Shown here one piece after another: positions 42,496-51,995 of a DNA stretch of 64,000 nt. The DNA comes from Caldilineaceae bacterium (GTDB lineage: Bacteria; Chloroflexota; Anaerolineae; Caldilineales; Caldilineaceae), in assembly GCA_026645575.1 (NCBI GenBank), contig JAPKMW010000028.1, positions 37,245 to 101,244 of the forward strand. The letters are read 5' to 3'. The notes under the pieces are model-generated. The model ran no database searches. It was not told the origin of the DNA and saw nothing but the letters and a program-made list of their open reading frames with translations. The position numbers and the translations under genes are program-made. Within the stretch, counting starts at the first letter, position 1. Every line of letters starts with the position of its first letter.

Positions 42496-43353
42496 ATGGT
42501 AAGGAAAGAGAGCAGTTTTGTGGAAGCGTTAGGTCGCTATCGCTTGTTGATCGCAGGCGCCCTCCTGGTGTTGCTGGTCACGCTCTTTGGGTTGGTGGGG
42601 CAGCTTGTTGTCCCCTTTGAACGGTCGGAGGTGGGCGCCGGTCGTCCGGCCAAGCCCCCGTCTGCCGAACATTGGCTAGGCACCGATCAACAAGGGCGAG
42701 ATGTACTGGCCGATCTCATCTATGGCACCCCCACCTCGTTGCAGATTGGCGTGATCGCCGGCGTACTCGGCGTGACGCTGGGTGCGCTCATGGGCCTGAT
42801 CGCTGGGTATACCGGCGGTATTGTCGATGAGGTGATTCGTATTATCGTCGATATTTTGCTGACGATACCGAGTTTGATGATCTTGATTATCGTTGCGTCT
42901 ATGTTAGGCGCCGTCTCTGTCGAAGCGATGGCGCTGATCATTGCGGCCTTGTCGTGGATGTGGCCGGCGCGCACGGTGCGGGCGCAAGTCCTCACGATTC
43001 GTGAGCGCATGTATGTCCAGTTGGCCCGCTTCAACGGCGCCAGCAACATGAAGATCATTATTGGCGAACTGCTGCCGAACCTGGCCCCTTACCTGGCAGC
43101 CAACCTGGTCGGCGCCATTTCCGGCGCCATTCTTGCCTCGGTCGGTCTTTCGACCCTGGGGCTAGGGCCAATGACCAAGCCGTCGCTTGGGTTGACCTTC
43201 TACTGGGCAATTACCTACGGCGCCCTGATTCGCCAAATGTGGTGGTGGTTCCTGCCCCCAATTGTGATCATTGTCATCCTTTTCTTGGGGCTATTTCTCA
43301 TGAGCCAGGGATTGGATCAGATCGCCAACCCCAGGCTGCGAAGTAAGGCATGA
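42496..43353 (+). CDS. Oligopeptide ABC transporter permease, DppC/OppC type
   Basis: The second permease of the importer, 285 residues. The N-terminal part has the OppC_N-type helix and LGTDQQGRDVLADLIYGTPTSL, and the C-terminal part has the EAA loop (YVQLARFNGASNMKIIIGELLPNLAPYL). Six membrane segments are visible. It follows the DppB-type subunit by 8 bp and precedes the ATPase genes by 109 bp, a gap filled by an inverted repeat. Confidence 0.93.
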   Translation: MVRKESSFVEALGRYRLLIAGALLVLLVTLFGLVGQLVVPFERSEVGAGRPAKPPSAEHWLGTDQQGRDVLADLIYGTPTSLQIGVIAGVLGVTLGALMGLIAGYTGGIVDEVIRIIVDILLTIPSLMILIIVASMLGAVSVEAMALIIAALSWMWPARTVRAQVLTIRERMYVQLARFNGASNMKIIIGELLPNLAPYLAANLVGAISGAILASVGLSTLGLGPMTKPSLGLTFYWAITYGALIRQMWWWFLPPIVIIVILFLGLFLMSQGLDQIANPRLRSKA

Positions 43354-43361
43354 TTTCAAAA

Positions 43362-43445
43362 GGTAGACAGGTAGATAGGTACACAGGTACACACGTACCA
43401 TCAACGAAGCCCCTATTTACTTGTTTACCTGTTTACTTGTCTACC
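43362..43445. repeat. Imperfect inverted repeat inside the opp operon
   Basis: The left arm is GGTAGACAGGTAGATAGGTACACAGG and the right arm ends in CCTGTTTACTTGTCTACC; together they form a long stem with several mismatches. Both arms are made of repeats of the word GTAGA/GTACA. It lies between the permease and ATPase genes and would attenuate or protect mRNA ends. Confidence 0.7.
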
Positions 43446-43462
43446 AACAACAGAGGTACAGT

Positions 43463-44464
43463 TTGAATTCGATTATTCTTCAGGTGCGTGACCTCCGCGT
43501 CCACTATTACACCCGCCAAGGTCCGGTGCGGGCGGTCAACGACATCTCTTTTGACCTATATGCCGGTGAACGGCTTGGCCTGGTTGGCGAGTCCGGCTCC
43601 GGCAAGACGACGGCGGCGCAGGCACTCATGCGCTTGATTCGGCCACCGGGCAAGATCGAGGGCGGCCAGGTGCTGCTCGACGGTCTTTCGCTGCTTGCGT
43701 TGCCCGATGAGCGGATGCGCCAGGTTCGGCTGGCCGATATTGCGTTGGTCTCCCAAGGCGCGATGAATTCGCTGAATCCCGTGGCGCGTATACGCCGCCA
43801 GATCGAGGACGCCCTGCGCGACCATGGGGTGAAGATGGGCGCCCGTGAACGAGCCGAATGGATTGGCGAGTTGATGCAACGTGTTGGCCTATCCCGCAGC
43901 GCGGCGGATCTGTTCCCCCATGAGTTGAGCGGCGGCATGAAGCAACGCGCCTGTATTGCCATTGCCATCTGTTTGAAGCCCAAGGTCATCATCGCCGATG
44001 AGCCGACGAGTGCGCTGGACGTCGTTGTGCAACGTCAGGTGATGGAAACATTGGAGAATCTGCGGGCCGACTTGGGCGCCTCGGTCATTCTCATTGGCCA
44101 TGACATGGGATTAATGGCGCAGGCAGTGGATCGCCTCGGCGTCATGTATGCCGGCGACCTCATTGAGACTGGCGGCATTGCCGAACTTTTCGACGAGCCG
44201 TTGCATCCCTACACTCGCTTACTCATGGCGAGCTTGCCTTCGCTTGAGCGCAAAGAGGCGGCTAAGGGTATTCCGGGGTTGATGCCGTCGCTGCTCAACA
44301 AGCCAACGGGTTGCCCCTTTCATCCCCGCTGTCCCGACGCCTTTGCCCGCTGCAAGGTGGAAGAACCAAAGCTATTGACCGTGCGCCCGAACCGCCATGT
44401 TGCGTGCCACTTGCACACACCGGAGACGGCTGGCGCTACGACAACGGGTAAGGGGGCGGCATGA
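43463..44464 (+). CDS. Oligopeptide ABC transporter ATPase, OppD type
   Basis: Energises the importer. Walker A GESGSGKTT, the signature LSGGMKQRA, Walker B VIIADEPTSALD and the C-terminal oligopeptide_cyt domain with CPFHPRCPDAFARC (4Fe-4S-like Cys cluster of this subfamily) are present. The TTG at 43463 with a AGAGG box is the likely start: the open frame upstream translates the inverted repeat. The stop overlaps the next start (ATGA), so both ATPases are made together. Confidence 0.92.
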   Translation: MNSIILQVRDLRVHYYTRQGPVRAVNDISFDLYAGERLGLVGESGSGKTTAAQALMRLIRPPGKIEGGQVLLDGLSLLALPDERMRQVRLADIALVSQGAMNSLNPVARIRRQIEDALRDHGVKMGARERAEWIGELMQRVGLSRSAADLFPHELSGGMKQRACIAIAICLKPKVIIADEPTSALDVVVQRQVMETLENLRADLGASVILIGHDMGLMAQAVDRLGVMYAGDLIETGGIAELFDEPLHPYTRLLMASLPSLERKEAAKGIPGLMPSLLNKPTGCPFHPRCPDAFARCKVEEPKLLTVRPNRHVACHLHTPETAGATTTGKGAA

Positions 44465-45501
44465 GTGCTTTACTCGAAGCCAGGAACGTCACCAAAATCT
44501 TCGGCGGGGGATTCTTAAACAAGGGGACTGGCCTGGTTGCATTAAATAATCTGTCGCTGACGATTGCGGAAGCGCCGCCGACCATCACCGCGATTGTCGG
44601 CGAAAGCGGCAGCGGCAAGACAACCCTTGCCCGTTTGATCCTCGGCCTTACCGAGCCAACCAGCGGCGAGATTCTCTATCGCGGGGTAGACATGCGCAAG
44701 TTGGATCGTGAACAGCGCCGTCACTTCCTGCGCGAGGTACAGGTGATCTTTCAAGATCCCTACGAAGTCTACAATCCGTTCTACCGCGTCGACCATGTTC
44801 TCAACGAGCCGGTGACCAACTTCCGGCTTGCCAAATCGAAGGCACAGGGGCGGGAACTTATTGAGGAGGCGCTTACCTCCGTTGGTCTGCGCCCGGAAGA
44901 GACGCTGGGGCGTTATCCGCACCAACTGAGCGGCGGCCAGCGCCAGCGGGTGATGGTGGCCCGTTCGCTGCTCCTGCGTCCACGGGTGATTGTGGCCGAC
45001 GAGCCGGTGTCGATGATCGACGCCTCGTTGCGCGCCACGGTCATCGAAAGCTTGCGCAATCTGAACCGCCGTTTTGGTATTTCGCTCATCTATATCACCC
45101 ACGATCTCACTACCGCCTACCAGATGAGTGAGAACATTGTAGTGCTGTACCGAGGCTCAGTTGCCGAAGTTGGTGATGTCGAGCGGGTGGTCAAGACGCC
45201 GGAGCATCCCTACACCCGTTTGCTGATCGGCTCCATCCCGCGCCCTGATCCCAAGCACCCTTGGGGAAGCAAAGAAGACATCACCGACGCAGCTAACAAG
45301 GGCGCTGGGCGGCAGGGGTGTCAATTCGCTGATCGCTGCCCGAATGTGATGACGATCTGTCGCGAGAAGGCGCCGCCGCTCTACCAGACGGCGCCCCACC
45401 GGGCTACGGCTTGTTATCTCTACAGCGAGGCGCCGGTGGCTAAGTCAGAAAAGCTGAGTGAAATTTTTGTCCCACCTGATCCCGCCCGCCAACAGGTGTA
45501 G
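44461..45501 (+). CDS. Oligopeptide ABC transporter ATPase, OppF type
   Basis: The second ATPase of the importer, 346 residues. It has Walker A GESGSGKTT, LSGGQRQRV, Walker B VIVADEPVSMID and an unusual start FGGGFLNKGTG before the nucleotide-binding core. The C-terminal Cys-rich segment (CQFADRCPNVMTIC) matches the oligopeptide_cyt domain. It overlaps OppD by 4 bp and lies 122 bp before the binding protein gene. Confidence 0.92.
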   Translation: MSALLEARNVTKIFGGGFLNKGTGLVALNNLSLTIAEAPPTITAIVGESGSGKTTLARLILGLTEPTSGEILYRGVDMRKLDREQRRHFLREVQVIFQDPYEVYNPFYRVDHVLNEPVTNFRLAKSKAQGRELIEEALTSVGLRPEETLGRYPHQLSGGQRQRVMVARSLLLRPRVIVADEPVSMIDASLRATVIESLRNLNRRFGISLIYITHDLTTAYQMSENIVVLYRGSVAEVGDVERVVKTPEHPYTRLLIGSIPRPDPKHPWGSKEDITDAANKGAGRQGCQFADRCPNVMTICREKAPPLYQTAPHRATACYLYSEAPVAKSEKLSEIFVPPDPARQQV

Positions 45502-45623
45502 GGTTTTGTGAAATAAGTTTCGCTAGAAACATGATGGTAAAGGCAGCCAGTTGTCCGATTCGTCGGGCAGCGACTGTATATTTATAACTTTCAGGTATGA
45601 TTAAGGAGGAGGTAGTTCTACGT

Positions 45624-47477
45624 ATGTTGAACTCAACACGTTTAAACCGACGTACTTTTCTGATGGGCCTTGGCGCCAGCAGCACAGCCATGCTCCTGGC
45701 GGCTTGTGGGCAACCAGGCGCGCCCGCGGCCCCGCCTTCGGAAGCTGGTTCCAGTGGTGGCGGCGCAGCAGCGGCCCCAGCCGGCAGCGGCAAGCCGGAA
45801 GTCGCCCGCAAGGATACGCTTATCCACTATGGTGGTGACACGGAAATTCTTGAACCGACGAACTTCAACCCCTACTCGCTTGGCGGTCTGGGCCGTATTC
45901 GCGGTCCGCTCAACAAGACGATCTTTGAGTTTCTCTACTACTACAACCACAATGATGGCGCTGAGATCCCGTGGTTGGCCGAGAGCTACACGGTCGCTGA
46001 CGACTTTACGAGCGTTTCCGTCGTCATTCGCCAAGGTGTGACTTGGAATGACGGCACGCCCTTCACCTCAGATGATGTCAAGTTCACCCTGGAAAAGCTG
46101 CGCGATACGCCGGAACTGGCCTTTTCCTCTGACATGAAGGAGTGGGTCAAAGATGTCACTGTAGTCGATGCGCAGAATTTCACCATCAATCTGAACAAGG
46201 CCAACCCCCGCTTCTTCTATTTCTACTTCATCGAGAACTCAGAAATTCAGGTTGCCATTCTGCCCAAGCACATCTGGGAGAATGAGGATTGGACGACCTT
46301 TACGAACTACGATCCGGAACGGGGTTTGCCCGTTGGTACGGGGCCGTTCAAGCTGGTCGAAGCTGGGCCGCAAGGTGTCTTCTTTGATCGCGACGACAAC
46401 TGGTGGGGCGTCAAGACCGGCTTCTCCCCAGCGTCCAAGGTGACACGCCAGTCATTTCTGCCGCTGGGCGCCGGCGCCGCCGTCTTTGCCCGCATGATCA
46501 ACAATGAGCTGGATGTGGATTGGACGGTCCAACCGGGCGAGTTTGTGGCCGGCATGGCGCAAAACCCGGATCTCAAGAGTTGGAATGCGGAGGGGCCGGC
46601 GTGGGGCGCAGCGGATGCCTGTATGTACACGTTGGGGTTGAACACCCGCTGGGGGCCAATGGCCGACGTGCATGTGCGTCGCGCCGTGCAAGCTGCCATC
46701 AACCGCACGCAGGTGGTCGATCTGGCTTACGAAGGTGCGACGGTTCCGTTCGTGCTGCCCTTCTCGAGCTTTGGCGGCCTTGACCCCTACGAAGAACTGG
46801 TGGCCGATTTGGTCGAGCAGTACAAACCGGACAATCCCTCGCAGGAACTGGTCGATGCCGAAATGGCGGAAGCCGGTTATGAAAAGGACAGCGAAGGTTT
46901 CTGGGCCAAGGATGGTACGCGGATGCAGCCGGAGTTTCACTGCGCCTGTTGGCTTGGGCCGATGGGGCCGGTGATTGAAAAGCAACTGCGCGACGCCGGC
47001 TTTGATGTCACCCTCAAGCTCGTCACCACCACCTGCGATCCCTTCTTCGAAACGGTGCGCACCGGTCAGGCTGATCTCTGGATCATCGTCCACTGCGGTA
47101 GCAGTCGCGAACCGTGGGGCACGCTCCAGCACTATCACAGCAAGTTCGCTTCGCCGGAACAGGGCAAGACGAACAACTACATCTGGGCCAACAGCCAGTA
47201 TATGAACCCGGAGTACGACGCCATCATCGATCAGTTGGACGGCATTCCGCCTTCGCCCGATGACAAAGCGTACACCGATCTGGTACGCCAGGCAGTTGAG
47301 ATCTACCTTGATGACGTGATCGAAATCACGCTCTCGGAAGAACGCCATGTGCGCGTCTACAACTACCACTACTGGAAGGGCTGGCCGAATGCGGACGACC
47401 CGTATGTGGCGCCGTATGCGCTGTGGGCGAGCATCATGACCGCGCTGCTCAAGATCGAACCGACCGGCGCGGAGTAG
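45624..47477 (+). CDS. Peptide/nickel-type solute-binding lipoprotein, Tat-exported
   Basis: A 617-residue family-5 extracellular solute-binding protein, the capture component of the importer. The N-terminus carries NRRTFLMGLGAS, a twin-arginine-like motif, and the lipobox LLAAC, so it is probably exported by Tat and lipid-anchored. Family-5 features include the start of the mature part (DTLIHYGGDTEILEPTNFNP) and GTGPFKLVEAG and WGVKTGF. An AAGGAGGAGG box at 45602-45611 sits 12 bp upstream of the ATG. The ligand is not evident. Confidence 0.9.
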   Translation: MLNSTRLNRRTFLMGLGASSTAMLLAACGQPGAPAAPPSEAGSSGGGAAAAPAGSGKPEVARKDTLIHYGGDTEILEPTNFNPYSLGGLGRIRGPLNKTIFEFLYYYNHNDGAEIPWLAESYTVADDFTSVSVVIRQGVTWNDGTPFTSDDVKFTLEKLRDTPELAFSSDMKEWVKDVTVVDAQNFTINLNKANPRFFYFYFIENSEIQVAILPKHIWENEDWTTFTNYDPERGLPVGTGPFKLVEAGPQGVFFDRDDNWWGVKTGFSPASKVTRQSFLPLGAGAAVFARMINNELDVDWTVQPGEFVAGMAQNPDLKSWNAEGPAWGAADACMYTLGLNTRWGPMADVHVRRAVQAAINRTQVVDLAYEGATVPFVLPFSSFGGLDPYEELVADLVEQYKPDNPSQELVDAEMAEAGYEKDSEGFWAKDGTRMQPEFHCACWLGPMGPVIEKQLRDAGFDVTLKLVTTTCDPFFETVRTGQADLWIIVHCGSSREPWGTLQHYHSKFASPEQGKTNNYIWANSQYMNPEYDAIIDQLDGIPPSPDDKAYTDLVRQAVEIYLDDVIEITLSEERHVRVYNYHYWKGWPNADDPYVAPYALWASIMTALLKIEPTGAE

Positions 47478-47518
47478 TCTAGTCTTGAACTAGTAGCCCC
47501 CAGTACACGTATGTTTTC

Positions 47519-47678
47519 GTCCCGTAGGGACGCCTGAGTTTAGGACTCGTCGGCAATCTTCCGGGAAGGTTTGACCCACCGATCTAATCGACTGCGCCAA
47601 CCTTCCCGGAAGATTTCCTTACGGTTCCCGTCACCACAGATTACCTTCTGGCCTAAACTCAAGCGTCCCGACAGGACG
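47519..47678. repeat. Nested inverted repeats with ATCTTCCGGGAAGGTT arms
   Basis: An inner perfect 17-bp stem (arms 47555-47571 and 47599-47615, AATCTTCCGGGAAGGTT) lies inside an outer stem of CGTCCCG...CCTGAGTTTAGG with CCTAAACTCA...CGTCCCG. The same inner arm occurs at 58846-58904. It follows the binding protein gene at 40 bp. Confidence 0.85.
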
Positions 47679-47704
47679 GATTACCGCAGAAAAGCGATCT
47701 CTGT

Positions 47705-48064
47705 ATGTCGGTTATTTTTAGAAGCGGATGGAGCCTAGTCGGCGTCATCCTGTTGGTTGCGGTTGTCGCCTGTGGGCCGGCCCCTACAAACACGCTGTCT
47801 GTTGCTGCCGCGCCGACGGCTCAACCGTCCACCACTGTGCTGTGGGGCAGAGTACCCTATTGTAACTGCTTCGCCGGTTCGGCCACTGTTAACGTTGCGA
47901 ATGCCCTGAAAGAGGCCAAGTTGACCGTCAGCCTGAAAGAATTAAGCCCGCGTGACGGTTGGCTCTACTTTGCCGCGACCTTCGATCCCACCACGGCGAC
48001 TAGCGCTCAGGTGAGTGAAGCGATGGTGGCTGGCGGCGCCGAATTACGCGAAGGCCCGCCTTAA
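47705..48064 (+). CDS. Small lipoprotein of unknown function
   Basis: A 119-residue secreted lipoprotein: signal peptide with hydrophobic core (VGVILLVAVVACG), lipobox VVAC at residue 23 and a Thr/Pro/Ala linker. The mature part (TVLWGRVPYCNCFAGSATVNVANALKEAKLTV) has a single CNC motif and a beta-rich remainder. No recognised domain. The next gene begins 165 bp downstream with its own ribosome-binding site. Confidence 0.7.
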   Translation: MSVIFRSGWSLVGVILLVAVVACGPAPTNTLSVAAAPTAQPSTTVLWGRVPYCNCFAGSATVNVANALKEAKLTVSLKELSPRDGWLYFAATFDPTTATSAQVSEAMVAGGAELREGPP

Positions 48065-48229
48065 AACACAATTGTACGTTTTCCTTCTTACACCCTCTAC
48101 GCGCCACTCGCCACCGGCTCTGCCAACCCCCACGACAATTCTGCGATTTCTTCAGAACTTTCCCACATTTTCGCGTTACAATCAGAAGCTACAGAAAGTT
48201 TGCACGGGATTATCGTAGAGGAGCGTATT

Positions 48230-50065
48230 ATGGCATGGCAAGGACAGACGACAGCGGCGCAAAACAAGAGACAATGGTTTCAACATGGCGGCTGGGCGAT
48301 GGTCATGGTCGTGTTGATCGCGCTGCTGGCTAATACACCGGCTGCGCCGGTTGCTGCCCAAGCCCCAACACCCCTGGTGGTGATCGCCGGGAGCAATGGG
48401 GCAACACTGTTGACTGCCCCCAATGGCGAACAGGTGGCAATGCTCGACATTGGCGCTTTGTTGAACGCCACCGGTCGCAGTGCCGATAGCGCCTGGCTCT
48501 ATGTCAACGAGACCAGTGGTGTCGCCGGCTGGGTGGCTGTTGAGCAGGTGGTCGCCTTTGGCATCGAAAAATTACCCGTGGTGACGGTTACAGCCCCGCT
48601 GCCTGCTGGGGTAACGACGGAAGCTACGACACCAGTCAGTACAACCGTTACGGCAACAACCACCAGTCGTGTCACCGCAGTCGTGACCGCCACCGCTACG
48701 GTGAGCGCCACGAATGCAGTGGCGACACCAGGGATGACACCAACGCCTGCCTCGGCCAACACAACCGGCTTGCGCGCAACGGTGATTGTTAACAGCGCTC
48801 GGCTGAATATTCGCTCCGGCCCTGGCACCCGTTATGGCATTATCGGCAAAGCAAGCCGTAATGATACGGTAACCGTACTGGCGCGCAATGCCACCGGTGA
48901 TTGGGTGCAGATTAGGTTGCCCAGTAATCAAGGTAGCTTTGGTTGGGTGGCGGCTACTTACCTGCGTCTCTCTGGCGTCGTTGCTGATTTACCAATTTCC
49001 ACCGAAGTCAGCGCCGCCCCGGCGATGGTAGTGACGACAACTGCCCCAACCACGGCAGGCAGTAGTGCTGTATCCCCAGCCGCCACTCCTACACCGGTCG
49101 CCAATCAATCGGCGGCGAACGCCAGCGCCGGGGCCGCGACTGGTCTCCGGGGGACGTTGGTCTTTCAGTCCAGCCCCGGTGGCATGATCTATGGCTACAA
49201 CCTGAGCAGCGGGCGGCTGTGGCAACTGACCAACGGCTTTGACCCGGCCATCAGTCCCGATGGGCAAACGGTGGCGTTTGTGCGCGCCGGTGGGGAAACC
49301 GGCATCTATTTGATCAACATGGATGGCAGCAACGAACGACGCATCTTCTCCGGTCGCAACACCCTGGCCGCACCCAAGTGGAGCCCTGACGGCAACTATA
49401 TCGTCTTTAGCCGCGGCGATGAATATATTGAGTGCCGCGATTTGGGCCGTGGCCAATGTCTCACCGACAAACAGTTGCTGGATCAGAATCCCAACTTTCC
49501 GGTTGATAACTTTCCGTTGATCAAACAATATGAATCCAACCTGGCGCGGGTTGACACACACGGTGGCAACTACCGCGACCTTGCCAACCTGGAATCGGCC
49601 CATGCGCCCGACTGGAATGAAGCCGGCATTGTCTACCAATCGAGAGCTGGCCTGCAAATTACAGCCGATGCACCAGATGTGACGAGCAAGTTGGTGACAC
49701 ATGATCCCTTTAAGCCGGCCTATGAAGACCCGGACTGGCAGCCCAATGGCGGGAAGATCGTTTTTGTTAGCCGCTCCGGCAATCACCGCGAGATTTTTGC
49801 AGTCAACCCGGATGGCTCTGGTCTGGTGGCGCTCACCGCGCCGGTGACGACGTTGGTCGATGAATTGCCCAACAACGTCGCCCCGGCTTGGAACCCTGAC
49901 GGTCGGCAGCTTGTCTTCCTCAGCAATCGCGATGCAAACAATTCTGCCGGCGCCTGGCGGCTCTGGGTGATGAATGCCGATGGCAGTAACCAACAGCCAT
50001 TACCGATCAACGTCGCCATTAATTACACCTACGGCAATGAGCAATTGGTGAGTTGGGGACCGTAG
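48230..50065 (+). CDS. Secreted SH3b plus TolB-like propeller protein
   Basis: A 611-residue protein with an N-terminal membrane anchor or signal (VMVVLIALLANTPAAPVAA). One SH3b domain is near residues 50-110 (LLTAPNGEQVAMLDIGALLNATG) and a second near 175-250 (ARLNIRSGPGTRYGIIGKASRNDTV). A Thr-rich spacer separates them and another precedes a C-terminal six-bladed WD40/TolB-type propeller (FDPAISPDGQTVAFVRAGGE, PDWQPNGGKIVFVSRSGNHREIF). It probably binds cell-wall material through SH3b domains. GAGGAG precedes the ATG. Confidence 0.85.
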   Translation: MAWQGQTTAAQNKRQWFQHGGWAMVMVVLIALLANTPAAPVAAQAPTPLVVIAGSNGATLLTAPNGEQVAMLDIGALLNATGRSADSAWLYVNETSGVAGWVAVEQVVAFGIEKLPVVTVTAPLPAGVTTEATTPVSTTVTATTTSRVTAVVTATATVSATNAVATPGMTPTPASANTTGLRATVIVNSARLNIRSGPGTRYGIIGKASRNDTVTVLARNATGDWVQIRLPSNQGSFGWVAATYLRLSGVVADLPISTEVSAAPAMVVTTTAPTTAGSSAVSPAATPTPVANQSAANASAGAATGLRGTLVFQSSPGGMIYGYNLSSGRLWQLTNGFDPAISPDGQTVAFVRAGGETGIYLINMDGSNERRIFSGRNTLAAPKWSPDGNYIVFSRGDEYIECRDLGRGQCLTDKQLLDQNPNFPVDNFPLIKQYESNLARVDTHGGNYRDLANLESAHAPDWNEAGIVYQSRAGLQITADAPDVTSKLVTHDPFKPAYEDPDWQPNGGKIVFVSRSGNHREIFAVNPDGSGLVALTAPVTTLVDELPNNVAPAWNPDGRQLVFLSNRDANNSAGAWRLWVMNADGSNQQPLPINVAINYTYGNEQLVSWGP

Positions 50066-50069
50066 AGGG

Positions 50070-50141
50070 AGTTACGAATTACGAATTACGAGTTACGAGA
50101 CATCGCACCTCGTAATTCGTAACTCGTAATTCGTAATTGAG
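50070..50141. repeat. Inverted repeat of TTACGAATTACGAATTACGAG words
   Basis: The left arm repeats ATTACGA several times; the right arm is its reverse complement with the pattern CTCGTAATTCGTAACTCG. It lies 5 bp after the propeller gene and 9 bp before the response regulator ATG. Similar tandem-word hairpins are known in filamentous cyanobacteria and Chloroflexota. Confidence 0.85.
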
Positions 50142-50149
50142 GAGGAATC

Positions 50150-50893
50150 ATGATTCTTGCGCAGAATGGCGAAACCAGCTATAACATGGCTATGGCCCAT
50201 GAACGGATTCTGGTCGTGGATGACGACCGTGAAATTACCCGCCTCTTGCGTAGCTATCTGGAACAAGCCGGTTACGAAGTCTTGACCGCGCCCAACGGTG
50301 AAAGCGCACTACATACCTTGCGCCGCGAGCATCCCGATCTGCTGCTGCTCGATCTCATGCTCCCCGACCGTGATGGCTGGGATGTGACGCGCGTGATTCG
50401 CAGCGACGCCACCCTGGCTGATACGCCAATTATCATGTTGACGGCGCGTGTTGAGGACACCGACAAAATTCTCGGCCTGGAACTGGGCGCCGATGATTAC
50501 ATCACCAAACCCTTCAACCCGCGTGAGGTGTTAGCCAGGGTGCGCGCCATGTTGCGCCGTCAACAGCGCTTACTGGATCATGGCGTCTCTACCACCTTGC
50601 AAGTGGGGCGGTTGCGCTTAGATGTGGCGCGCCATGAAGTGACCTTAGATGGCGCTCCGCTAGATCTGACCCGCACGGAATTTAGCTTGTTACAAACGCT
50701 GATGCAAAATCCGGGTTATGTCTTCACCCGCAGCGAGTTGATCGAAAAGGCGTTGGGCCATAGCTACGAGAGCATTGAGCGCTCTCTCGACACCCATATC
50801 AAAAACCTGCGGCGCAAAGTGGGTGACGACCCCAAAGACCCGGCTTATATTCAGACGGTCTATGGGGTTGGCTATCGGTTGGTGGCGCCATGA
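50150..50893 (+). CDS. OmpR/PhoB-type response regulator
   Basis: A receiver domain (ILVVDDDREIT, phosphoacceptor Asp in LLLLDLMLPDRDG, Lys in YITKPFNP) is followed by a winged-helix domain (LDLTRTEFSLLQTLMQNPG to YIQTVYGVGYRLV). A GAGGAGGAA box precedes the ATG. The stop overlaps the start of the kinase gene by ATGA. The pair resembles BaeRS envelope-stress systems, though the signal is unknown. Confidence 0.95.
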   Translation: MILAQNGETSYNMAMAHERILVVDDDREITRLLRSYLEQAGYEVLTAPNGESALHTLRREHPDLLLLDLMLPDRDGWDVTRVIRSDATLADTPIIMLTARVEDTDKILGLELGADDYITKPFNPREVLARVRAMLRRQQRLLDHGVSTTLQVGRLRLDVARHEVTLDGAPLDLTRTEFSLLQTLMQNPGYVFTRSELIEKALGHSYESIERSLDTHIKNLRRKVGDDPKDPAYIQTVYGVGYRLVAP

Positions 50894-51972
50894 GCAAACC
50901 GTTACGCTTTAACCAACTCTGGCAGCAATTTAGCTTGGCCTTTGCCGGCGTGGTGATCATTGCGGCGATTGCGCTGCTGGGCATTGGCTTTTTGTTGCGC
51001 CCAGCGCCGCCGGCCGATCGACCGCCGCCGAACGAAGCGGAACGCATTGAATTTCGCACCCGCGCCGCCGAAATTTTGACCCGCTCCTTGATCAGCGTTG
51101 TCGTAATCGGCAGTGTTCTCGGCATTGCTGCTGGGGTGTGGATGAGCCGCCGCTTGACTGCGCCGCTGGAGGAACTAGCCAAAGGGACAGAAACCATCGG
51201 TGCCGGCGATCTGAGCTACCGGGTCAAACCGCAGGGCAGCGCCGAGATTGTTGCGCTGGCCCAATCGTTTAATGGCATGGCCGGCAAGCTGGAAGAAGGG
51301 GAGCGGCTGCGCCAAAATTTGTTGGCTGATGTCGCCCATGAACTGCGCACACCGTTGACTGTACTCCAAGGCAATTTACGTGCCATCCTTGACGATGTCT
51401 ATGCCTTGGACAAAGCCGAAGTCGCCCACCTCTATGACCAGACCCGCCATCTGCACCGGCTGGTCAGCGATCTACATGAGTTGGCGCAAGCCGAAGCGCG
51501 CCAGTTGCCGCTTAATTTGCAAATCATTGATCTGGTCTGGTTGGTTGATGATGCCGTCGCCATCTTTGCGCCGATTGCTGAGGCCGAAGCGGTGCAGTTG
51601 CAGGTGAATCTGCCCAAAGCGCCTGTCATGGTGCAAGTAGACCAGGCGCGTATCACCCAAGTGTTGCAGAATCTGCTGGTCAACGCCTTGCGCCATACGC
51701 CAGCAGGTGGTTGTATTACGGTACGATTGCTGGTCGATGAGCAGGTGGAACTAGTCATCCAAGACACCGGCGACGGCATCGATGCCGAGCATCTCCCCCA
51801 CCTCTTTGATCGTTTCTTCCGCACCGACAGCGCCCGTGATCGCGATCATGGCGGCGCCGGCTTGGGGTTGGCGATTGTGCGCGCCTTGGTGGAAGCGCAC
51901 GGGGGACGGGTGGCCGTTACCAGCGCCGGTCGTGGGCAGGGTAGCACCTTTACGATCAGCCTGCCCCGGTAA
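50890..51972 (+). CDS. Sensor histidine kinase
   Basis: A 360-residue membrane kinase with two TM segments (LAFAGVVIIAAIALLGIGFLL and SLISVVVIGSVLGIAAGVW) around a short periplasmic-side loop, a HAMP linker, the phosphoacceptor H box AHELRTPLTVL and ATPase motifs NLLVNALRH, DTGDGI and GGAGLGLAIV. The sensing loop is only about 45 residues and Pro-rich (PAPPADRPPPNE). It overlaps the response regulator by 4 bp. Confidence 0.95.
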   Translation: MSKPLRFNQLWQQFSLAFAGVVIIAAIALLGIGFLLRPAPPADRPPPNEAERIEFRTRAAEILTRSLISVVVIGSVLGIAAGVWMSRRLTAPLEELAKGTETIGAGDLSYRVKPQGSAEIVALAQSFNGMAGKLEEGERLRQNLLADVAHELRTPLTVLQGNLRAILDDVYALDKAEVAHLYDQTRHLHRLVSDLHELAQAEARQLPLNLQIIDLVWLVDDAVAIFAPIAEAEAVQLQVNLPKAPVMVQVDQARITQVLQNLLVNALRHTPAGGCITVRLLVDEQVELVIQDTGDGIDAEHLPHLFDRFFRTDSARDRDHGGAGLGLAIVRALVEAHGGRVAVTSAGRGQGSTFTISLPR

Positions 51973-51995
51973 ACCTATAACCGGGCTTGTAGGCA

